NCBI GenBank assembly: GCA_015039365.1
Contig: WION01000235.1
Span: 1-64,000, forward strand
Source of the DNA: Amanita rubescens
Taxonomy: Eukaryota; Basidiomycota; Agaricomycetes; Agaricales; Amanitaceae
Direction of reading: 5' to 3'
DNA length: 64,000 nt
The position numbers and the translations under genes are program-made. This document shows, piece after piece, positions 55,801 through 64,000 of this stretch. The notes beneath the pieces are model-generated. The model was not told the DNA's origin. It did no database searches and worked only from the letters and a program-made list of their open reading frames with translations. Positions within the stretch are counted from its first letter, which is position 1. Each line of letters starts with the position of its first letter.

Positions 55801-56886
55801 ATGGCCCTCAAAGGTACAACCTCGTATCTGCTCGCATGTCCCATCGTCTAACCTCTTGTCCTAGCTCTTTTCAGTACTTTACTTGCCCTATTCATCTGTC
55901 GTGCGGTCGCGCTAGACTTCAGCAATTCCCATTGGATTTGGTACAAATATGCTACTACAGTACCAGTCTACGCCGTTGGCGATTTCCGCTACGACCTTAA
56001 GCATTCCGGCGGACCACACCCTGTCTCCGCAGAAATTATCATTGCCGGGGATAATGACTATACCCTCTGGGTTAATGGCAATGTCATTGGGAAGGGTACC
56101 GACTGGACGATAGCTCAAAAATACTGCGTTGTCCTCAATCCGCTGCATAATGTCTTTGCTGCCCAGGTTGTTAACGCTCCTGGTGCCCCGCCCAACCCTG
56201 CTGCATTGCTTGCCGCTGTCGAGGTCTTTTACTCTGATGGGAGTACCAAAACGATCGTGAGCGACCGTAGCTGGCTCGCACATAGGGGTCCTTCACCTGG
56301 ATTCCAAAGCCCCATTTACAATGATCATTCTTGGACCCGCGCTGTTGAGTTGGGTACTGCCAACACTTTGCCCTGGCATACACCCTCCTTACCAGGCCCT
56401 CCCCCTCCCCCAACCCTCGCCAAATCAGAATGGATTTGGACAAACGAGATTAGCGGTCCTGGTGGAAACGCACCTGCCGGGAGCCGCGCGTTCCGCAAGG
56501 ACATCACGATACCCGGTATTCTACCGGCCACCGGTGGCACGATTGTCATAAGCACGGATAACCAGTATACGCTTTACATCAATGGTCAACTGATCGGGAC
56601 TCATGCGGACTGGACGCACTCTCAGACTTATCCATTCACTCTTACAATCCCTACCCAACACATCGTTGTCGCAGTTGCGGCTACAAATTTTGCAGGACCT
56701 GCCGGTGTCATTGCCGCCCTCCAGCTCAATGCCGGGTGCTCCAATTTCGTCTATGTCACGGACAGTAGCTGGAAGTATAATCTCGCTGTGCCCTCTGGCT
56801 TCCAACTTGCCAGTTACAATGATGCTAGCTGGCCCCATGCCGTACAAGAGGGCCTCGACGGAGTCTCTCCTTGGGGTACCATTTAG
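55801..56886 (+). CDS. Secreted protein with two rhamnosidase-N-like beta-sandwich domains
   Basis: Exons 55801-55813 and 55865-56886 (344 residues); the tiny first exon ends in phase 1 and splices to the rest of the signal peptide (ALFSTLLALFICRAVA). Two repeats follow. Repeat 1 (~25-185): HWIWYKYA, AGDNDYTLWVNGNVIG, VEVFYSDGSTKTIVSDRSW. Repeat 2 (~195-340): SEWIWTNEI, STDNQYTLYINGQLIG, SNFVYVTDSSWKYN. The D-N-x-Y-T-L-x-[VI]-N-G pattern is that of the N-terminal carbohydrate-binding-like domain of alpha-L-rhamnosidases; no catalytic domain is attached. A secreted lectin-like role is likely. A TATATAAG box lies about 40 bp upstream. Confidence 0.75.
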
Positions 56887-57286
56887 AATGCGTAGTCGGG
56901 ATTTGGGATGGCGCTTGTGTACAAGTTGTTTCGGCCTGCAATTTTTGGTTCATTTGTCTCGTGTTGTATGGACGTGCAGTATGATATGGATGTTAGTAAC
57001 GAGTAATGTCGCTAACGAAATTATTATGCGATTCGATCTTTTGAAACTAAATGCCCGAACTATTATAATGAGATGAACCGTTGGTTTGAATATGTATACC
57101 GCAGTTAGCTGTGAGCTGCGTAGCCGGCGGTTGCTTCCTAGCTTTCCACGCTTGTCTGCCCCAACACGGCCCGAACCCCTCCCCACATGTGGACGCCCAA
57201 TTTTCGGCTCTCGGCTGCCGGAGCCGATGCGGTCATCGTGCCAAAACGAGCGGCGGAAGCGCTGTTTGGCCTTATTTGGCCTGGGC
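56887..57286. other. Intergenic region
   Basis: No gene is supported. The plus-strand frame that starts at 57086 only becomes protein-like after about 57287, where the T-protein fragment begins. Confidence 0.4.
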
Positions 57287-57675
57287 GCGCATGCACATGT
57301 TCGAAGCCAAGCAAGACTTTTCGATGTCGAGCACATGGTTAAAACCACGTTCGTTCTTCGTTATATCCCAAGCTGGCATGACACTTTCGAGGTCCAACCT
57401 ACTCCATCCTCACTCACATCCTTGCCCGCGTATACATCTACCCTTTCTGTCCTGCTCGATCCACAAGGAGGCATTATCGATGATACCTTCGTCACCAAGC
57501 GCTCTGTGGAGGCCTTTTACATCGTCACCAACGCCGGGAGGAGGGAAGAAGACCACGCTTGGATTACTTTGCAACTCAGAATTCACCTGAGAGCCCCGGC
57601 GGAAAGAACGGGCCAGTGGAAATGAAAGTCACGGAAGGATGGGGGTTGATGAAACGTTGATCGCTCTGCAGGGTA
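57287..57675 (+). pseudogene. GCV1: Fragment of glycine cleavage T-protein (aminomethyltransferase)
   Basis: Translated pieces match the folate-binding N-terminal region of T-protein: RSQARLFDVEHMVKTTF, then TPSSLTSLPAYTSTLSVLLD, PQGGIIDDTFVTK, AFYIVTNAGRREEDHAW, and in another frame GPVEMKVTEGWGL and LIALQG. The N-terminal exons and the C-terminal half are missing, the frame changes after EEDHAW and a short stretch is inserted before LIALQG. It is a non-functional remnant of a mitochondrial enzyme gene. Confidence 0.7.
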
Positions 57676-59268
57676 CGCCAGATATCGCCAGATTAAAATA
57701 AGTGCGCTAATGACACGGAGATCTTGCCATCCGTGCGCTTCTCGACTCTGTCCCAGTCACTGATCCCGTTCTAGGCGAGTAATGGTATCCTCTGCCGTGC
57801 ATCCCTGCAACTTGGAATCAAGATCCGTTCCTTTTAGTGGTCGCCGTTCAATGAGATACTAATGGTCGTCGTTGGTGCTGATCTCTCTCTTTCATAAGTA
57901 TGAGCTTCCGAATGGGAAAGTTGGAATAATGTTGGTAGATGTCGTCATCTATCGGGAGAGATGACTTGTCGCGCGGACGCGAGCTGGACGACTCGGAGAA
58001 CCTACTAGTAAGTAGGGCCGACAACGGAAAGTTGTTATCGGCAGTGCCTGCGAAACTTGAAGCTTTAAGCTTTAAGCTTTAAGCCCCGTGTGCCCCGGGA
58101 CCCTGTAAAGGCTGGAGTCCTCATTCGTCGATAAGTAGGAACGTGCCGAAGTGACAGTATGGGATTCGCCCGTTTGCCATTCGCCGTCCCCCTTTGAATC
58201 AAACGCAAGGATTCAGTGTGTGTGTATATGCATCTCTCATGTAGATGCTGATTGGTGCTCTAGATCCGTTCCGAGGCCGGGTGGACATTCAACGATGTCT
58301 ATTTGTTTTGCGCCGTACTGCGGAATATCGATATGATACGCCAAATGAGGATCTCCGTCTGTTTTCTTGTATCATCAAGATCCAGGTGGATGGGCGCCGG
58401 GTGTGGATCAAGGATGTTGGCAGCCTGAATGAAGGATCTAAGGCCTGCGGAAGAGGATCAGTAAAGGTACATACAGAAAGAGATGAACTTCGTAAGTGGT
58501 GGACCCATGATCTGTCCGTCTCTGTCGTTTTCCACCCTTGCGCCGTATAGCCTGAACAGCCCACATGCCCCATCCTTTGCTTGGTAGGACGCCATGTAGT
58601 AGACACATTCATCGAGGATAATGAGAAGGGGTCTTCAGAGCCGAAATCGCGGTGCTAGCGAAGTGGTTTCTCGTTTAGCGCATATTGCCAGGCCGTGGTG
58701 CAGATATCTGGTGAAAGAGGCCTCAGTAGACAAGTCACAACGTTGGCAGTGATCCACCAGTCCTCTAGTACCCTCGTCTTTTTCATATGTTTGTTGGCTT
58801 GGTTATAAGATTATATATATATAGGTTGCGATGTGCTGGCGGAGAATGGAAGGGCCCGTCCGTATTGTCAGTGCGTCACTGTAGTTTCGAGAAAGAGCTA
58901 GATTGGCCCGAAGACTGGGTGAGACCTAACGCGCATGGTCCAACTAGCCCCCAGGTAACTCTCCTGGCTGAAACCGCTGAACACTGACTCGCAAGATGAA
59001 TTCTTTCGGGTCGACCTTCTCATCGGGTATGAACGGAGAAGCGACGTTCCCAGCAAAACTCACGCTGGACGACTTAACTTTATCATCCGTGTATCGCCGT
59101 GTCGTCGTCCCCACCATTCGATTTCATTTGTACCCGTGCTACACAGTATACTTGCGCACTCTCAAGTCTTGTGTCCTGGCACGGTCATCTGACACACCGT
59201 TCCGCTGCCTTCGGTAACTTCAAAACGTATCGTACAGTTTCCTAATTACAAGTCCATGTTGACATCTG
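57676..59268. other. Gene-poor interval
   Basis: No gene is supported. A plus frame at 58245-58550 and a possible first exon at 58996 (MNSFGSTFSSGMNGEATF) lack further support. AGCTTTAAGCTTTAAGCTTTAAG short tandem repeats occur at 58062-58083. Confidence 0.4.
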
Positions 59269-61186
59269 TCATTCTATCGACCGTATTCCTCCCGGTTTGG
59301 TATCACATCTAGGCAGTAAAGATGACGCACACAACGCCATTACCGCAGTACAAACGAAAACGAAGTAGACCATATATCCGCCGAGATACCCCTTGTTTAT
59401 TGACCATGAAAAGAGCGAGTTGGAAATTGCAGGAGCCATCATCACCAATACACCCGCCACCATCTGTTACCCGCAATAAGCTCTGTGTACGGCATTTGAC
59501 TGAAGAAACCAGGCAACACACCTCACAAAAGCCGAGTGCTGCGGCACGACTTCCATACGCTTGGGTAATAAAAACCGAAATTGCGACTACACACACATTT
59601 GTGACATAATTCATCAGCATTGCAAATGTACTTACGCCAACCAAATTGATTCAAAACCGAACAGCACATCTGAGTGGCAAGCGCAAACCACACCAAACCA
59701 TTATATCCATTTTTCCTCGCAATCCAGTTCATCAAAGGCCACAGCACGAATAGCGGGACCGATGCGAATAAACCGAGTACATACGTATATCTCGAGCCCC
59801 ATTTATCATGCACGCGGGGGAAGATGAACAGCTGGGATATGCCTGTGACTGTTGAAGAAATGGATGACAAGATGCCGATAGCTTGTGGCGAAAGACCAAG
59901 TCCTCCATCTCTTATAGACGTGGAGAGGTACAATACTTCGGTTTCCGAGTAGAATGTCTGTAGAAGACAAATCGACGACAAATTGATGGCAGCAACGATG
60001 ATTCCGGGAACGAAGATGATGCGTAACGATAGTGGGCTTCCGGTGCTTTCAACTCCTTCTCCCATCACGCACTTATCTTTCTGTGTCTTTTTCTTAAATA
60101 AGCTGGAAAACAGTGACAGTGGTTCCCTCACCATTTCTTTCAGAAAGATGGTTCCAACTAGCCAGCCAGTAAGCAATAGTATGGAGCAAATGGCGCAGGG
60201 CAGGAAGTAGGGGTATTCTTTAAGAAATTTGCTAGAACCAAATAATTGTGGAAATTGGTCGACAGGTCTTGAGAGAGATCCCCCGATCCTGGACCCAATC
60301 TATGGTGGATACTTTCGAATGTGCACGCTTTACAAAGAAGATAAAACTCACAGTTCCCGCAACGTATACCGAGGTCTCATAGTAGGCTATTGCCTACTTT
60401 CGCTAATCAAGAAAAAGTCATGATCCATAATCAAAAACATACTCGCACAGTATCCGTTGAATCAGTCATCCTAGCCAACATGCTGCATCAACAAGTCAGA
60501 AGGGTGAATTGTGCGCTTCTCCACGGTCATCTAACCTTCTTGTCACTCCATGAGTTCCCCCTATATAGACGTTACACGTTACGTACGGTAGCATTTATGA
60601 CGGACTTACGGAATGCGCCCATTAAAGCTTGACTGCACATCGGGTAATCAAGAACGTGGTTTTAATTCAAGTGTCGCACGAACCAAAAGATAAGACCCCC
60701 AAACGTTATTGAAAGCCCAAAGCCGCTGATAAATACCGACAAGCCTATTGTGCAGGCGAGGAAAACAATTTTTCGGCCTATGTGATCGGAAAGCTGAGAC
60801 AGATGAAACGTTGTGGCCGTTTCAGAAGCAGCTATCGTGGATATCTGTTGTTAAGTTAGTCTCATTCGGATATTGAAGGAACGCGTGCACGACACGTACC
60901 AGCAACCCGACATAAAGTCCTACATCCTTCTCTCCTTCTGCTATCCCAATACTTCGAATTAACTGAAAGTTACGTTTTGGGACCGCAAATGTCAAAACAG
61001 TAAGGAAGACCGTACATCCGGAATGAAGGGGCGCGTGACATAAAATGGTATATGTGTCGCAGTTTGCAGCGCGAAGAGTATTGAAAACTGGAACCATGGA
61101 AAGGGCGTTTGGTGAACCTGCTCACGAGCTCGCTCAGCGTATAAGAGAGGAGTTTCCTCGTCTCTGATGCTTTGATCAGTCGTCAT
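59269..61186 (-). CDS. MFS transporter
   Basis: Nine exons in phase: 61186-61016, 60962-60900, 60844-60680, 60632-60610, 60482-60443, 60393-60352, 60299-59636, 59586-59522 and 59463-59269 (475 residues). It starts in the cytosol with DEETPLLYAERAR, typical of the fungal ZIFL/YCR023C-like MFS group, then TM1 (WFQFSILFALQT). The loop after TM2 has QLSDHIGRKIVFL (DxxGRR/K-like signature). MTDSTDTVRAIAYYETSV and GSRIGGSLSRPVDQFPQLFG form the mid region, and a second half of six hydrophobic segments follows (IIFVPGIIVAAINLSSICLL and on). Intron 4 is long (127 nt) and the two exons around it are tiny, so that part is less certain. The substrate is unknown. Confidence 0.82.
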
Positions 61187-61902
61187 GGCCAAGGGGAGAG
61201 CAGTTAAGATGGGAAGCACTGTTGAAGATGATAACGCCCGGCGCGTGCCGAGGCATTTGAATTGTGGATGAAATCATGAAACATCGGCCACTGCCCTGTG
61301 GCAATCCTATAAAGGGAACATAAGTACCATAGAGATGGCATTTCACGAGATAGAACCAAGTATAGTCTCCTTCCGCATCAGGCTGACGTGACAAGTAACC
61401 ATCAAGGAACGGTCACAAGGGTTTGGTGTTATTAATACCCAACACATGTCAGGTGGTGTATACTAGTGTATTCAGTGTACGTCGGTTATACCAACATGAC
61501 TTGACTTTTTGGTGACTTTGCGGTGCCGTCTCCGGTAGGCAGCGTAGGTTTCAACGGTTCTACAACTTCTGTTAACAAGGCCAACGACGCGAGTCCTCCG
61601 AGTCGTCATATGCTGGTTGCTTATCTCCGTACTCTTTTGGATTAGATGAGGGGGCAAGGGAGCACGCCTGGCGGGAGTAAGTAATATTAAGAGACTATAT
61701 GCATTTTCGGCAGGTAATTGATGTTGCGCCATCCGTCGCACGTTTTGGGGAGTGTGTACGTACATTCGTGAGTTTATAATAGACATCTGACAAGCTATCT
61801 GACATGATCTATGTTAATTTAGTATTTTTCCACAGGTCGCAGCATGATAAATAAACCACGATATCCAGATGAACTCAGGCAGTCCCCCACTCATTATCAA
61901 TC
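61187..61902. other. Divergent intergenic region
   Basis: Spacer between the MFS gene (-) and the ATP-grasp gene (+). Minus frames at 61176-61394 and 61472-61786 have no motif. Confidence 0.4.
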
Positions 61903-63564
61903 ATGAGAATCTGCGTCTTGCAATCCGCCTACTCCGACCAACATGAACTTGCCGAGCATGATTCCGGCGCAGATCCGTCCAGATTTACAGAACAACATAC
62001 ATTCGAGCACCGATGGATTCGCAAAGACAATGCCAAAGAACAGATCGATGCCGCCATGTCCGAAAAATTCGACTTCTACTTCAACTTCATGTGGGGGCAA
62101 CTCGAGGATGAGGTTGCAGGCATCGAGGCCATCGAATACTTCGAGAGCTTTGGGTTGCTATCCATCGGCCAGCGCAGCGAGCTCCTGAAGCGATCCAAAA
62201 ACGATTTCTACCGGAATGCCCGAACTCTAGGGGCCCCTCGCGTTCCAGGCACTTCTAATTATCCCTTCTTCGTCAAACCATCCCAGAGCTGCTGCCAGCC
62301 AGTTTATCTCCGACAAATCACTCTGTCGCAGTCGTGACGAGCTTCTCGAATCCCTCAAAGATCTCAACCAGGCTCTGGAACCTGGCCGCAAGATTGCTGG
62401 CCGCTCAGGTCAGCCTGTGTCCACATCGACTGTGGTGGACGGCATCGCCATCCCCGATGATATCGTTGTCCAGGAATTCGTCCAAGGATGGGACCATTCC
62501 GTCGTTGTCATCGAGATCGGTGACTGCCCCGTTGCTTTGACTCCCAATCGATATGTCTACCCCAAAGATTTCGTCCCGTATGATGACTTCCTGCGATTCG
62601 ACATCAAATTTCACGACGAAACCAAGTATTAAACTCCTCAATCGGAAGGAAGAGCCGGAGCTTTTTACGAAGCTCCAAGAGATGGCTTTGCAGGCATGGA
62701 ACGCGAATCAGATGGCCGGACAAAGTTGGGCCAACGTCGATTTCAGGGTGCAGGCCAATGGCGAGCCCATCGTTCTTGAAGTGAACCCCATGCCGGCCGT
62801 CTTCCTCGCCGATGAGAAGTGGGAGGATACCGCCATCCGTGAATCTTTCCCAGGAGGCCACCGGGCGCTCATCAATGTCTTGATCGCCAGCCATTTAATC
62901 CGACAGAAAGTCGAAGAACACCGCCAGTCCTGCATTGCGGACATATTTACCAAGGTACAGCAGCACATACGACGAGGATCTTGAACGCTTCACGGTATCT
63001 TCCATCTATGAGAGAATAGTCTCATCATTGGACTTCTCTGGGTCCATTCTTGAGCTGGGCCCTGGAACAGGCGCGCTTGGTCGTCTTCTGGAAAAGAAAA
63101 TATCTTCCCACGAGACCACTCTGACAGGCATCGAGCTATCCAATGGTATGATCGAGAAGTGCCAGGAAACAGGGTTATATAAGGAAGTCTACCATGGGTC
63201 AATTCAGACGATATTACCATCAGTCGGTCCATTCGACCATATCGTCAGCTTCATGACACTATATTACGTGTCGCCGGAGGATTTCTCGCTGATCATGACG
63301 AGGTCGTTCCAGCTAGCACGGAAGTCCATTGCGGTGACAATTGACGAGATCCCAGATGTGTATAACGAGTGGTTGAGGGAGAGGGACGATTCGAATATGA
63401 TAGGGCGTAACCATAAGGCCGAGATGGAGAAGGCATTTTGCAACCCCCCTCCCGCAGGATGGAAACTGTCACAGACGTTCCGTGCGCTCGGGTGGACTTC
63501 TCCTCGTGCTAAGTGTGATATCTATGTGACTGCTTACATATTCGAGAGGATAGAGCACGAGTGA
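61903..63564 (+). CDS. ATP-grasp ligase fused to a SAM-dependent methyltransferase (intronless, three frameshifts)
   Basis: Reading passes frame 1, 2, 3 and back to 1, so three extra bases (near 62294, 62630 and 62956) would account for one 552-residue product. Part 1 (~residues 1-345) is a D-Ala-D-Ala-ligase-like ATP-grasp protein: MRICVLQSAY, FDFYFNFMWGQ, KNDFYRNARTLGAPRVPGT, PFFVKPS, DDIVVQEFVQGWDHSVV, ANVDFRVQ, PIVLEVNPMPAVF (metal-binding E and N). Part 2 (~350-552) is a Rossmann methyltransferase: TYDEDLERF, ILELGPGTGALGRLL (SAM-binding), GIELSNGMIEKC, GPFDHIVSFMTLYYVSPED. It has no introns, unlike its neighbours. It might make a methylated peptide-like or amino-acid-derived product; the substrate is unknown. 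Confidence 0.7.
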
Positions 63565-64000
63565 GCTATGACCCAAGGACACTTTGTTACACGCTGTTGT
63601 ATGTAAAAGAAAGAAGGCATATTGTTCCTTGATTGTGAAGGTCACTAGTAGGCTCGACAGCAAGGTTCATTGCTGAAGGTAGTTGCGGTGCTGGCAAAAC
63701 AAAGGTGTAGACCGTGGAGAACGTTAGTTTGCACGCGCACGTGTTACATGCATGTGAGTCTGACTTCTGCGTGCAGCAGATCCGAGGCCGTAAGTTTGAT
63801 GTAGATAGCTATCAGAATAAAAAAAGCAAGAACGCTTGCTAATAGTAATACTACATGGGCGTTGAATCGTTGAATCGTCCAAACAACCAGACTCCTAATC
63901 GGTGTGCTTGACGATGTTATGTAAGCTATCACACGGCGAAAGGCTCGTCAGTGAGCGTTACGAATCGTGACAACGACATCGTCAAGCGCACACCGAGGGA
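63565..64000. repeat. Right end with an inverted repeat
   Basis: CGGTGTG..CTTGACGATGT at 63900-63918 faces its near reverse complement ACATCGTCAAGCGCACACCG (about 63976-63995), leaving a ~57-bp loop. A minus-strand frame at 63932-63744 (with a hydrophobic VVLLLASVLAFFILIAIYI segment) crosses it. The pair may be part of a larger element that leaves the window. Confidence 0.4.

Noticed and set aside
57086..57290. Start of the 179-codon frame at 57086 as a complete gene
   Set aside because: Only the part after about 57287 matches T-protein; the upstream part has no relation to the family N-terminus, so the frame is accidental fusion with a pseudogene fragment.

Overview
The window reads as nuclear DNA of a filamentous basidiomycete, most likely an Agaricomycete. 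Genes are cut by many 42-58 nt spliceosomal introns (mostly GT-AG, some GC-AG). Protein families typical of that class recur: F-box proteins with divergent C-termini, HNH and APH-like gene fragments, a retinol-dehydrogenase-like SDR, a CipC-like protein and fungal MFS. The mobile elements are a Ty1/copia fragment and a Tf1/sushi-like chromodomain Ty3 element. No bacterial operon structure, rRNA, tRNA or CRISPR was seen.

Layout. 1-3144: gene-poor, with a large GACCGG-rich inverted repeat and a 10-bp tandem repeat. 3145-4339: 5' part of a copia element, cut at 4340 by the LTR of a Ty3/gypsy element on the minus strand (4340-10646) that carries chromodomain, self-priming signal and many frameshifts. 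11162-11371: tiny gene whose relative lies at 31886-32166. 13133-15669: HPC2/ubinuclein-like histone chaperone subunit (+). 15764-18885: two tandem F-box-like paralogues (-) with a stray copy of the HPC2 last exon between them. 19458-24913: four tandem genes for secreted kinase-like proteins (+). 25510-26954: nine-exon membrane protein of unknown family. 27417-28519: Zn2Cys6 transcription factor. 28662-31285: GEN1/Yen1-like Holliday junction resolvase (-). 34323-35725: RNase P/MRP subunit RPP1 (-). 36547-37136: Cys-rich secreted protein (-). 37881-39332: SDR (-). 40192-44590: duplicated block of an HNH gene plus APH-like fragments, one of which has captured the 5' end of RPP1. 45070-47285: TPR/F-box gene. 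48833-49355: CipC-like (-). 50332-52081: F-box protein (-), divergent from a QCR6-like fragment. 55801-56886: secreted protein with two rhamnosidase-N-like domains. About 57287-57675: glycine-cleavage T-protein fragment. 59269-61186: MFS transporter (-). 61903-63564: intronless ATP-grasp plus methyltransferase fusion.

Housekeeping genes (HPC2, GEN1-like, RPP1, the Zn2Cys6 factor) are mixed with fast-evolving duplicated families, so the window looks like core chromosome interrupted by accessory blocks. Several genes and nearly all of the Ty3 element are broken by single-base insertions. The bias to +1 insertions is strong enough that residual long-read assembly error must be weighed against real decay. 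All exon models come from reading splice signals and phase by eye; boundaries were checked for phase but not against RNA.
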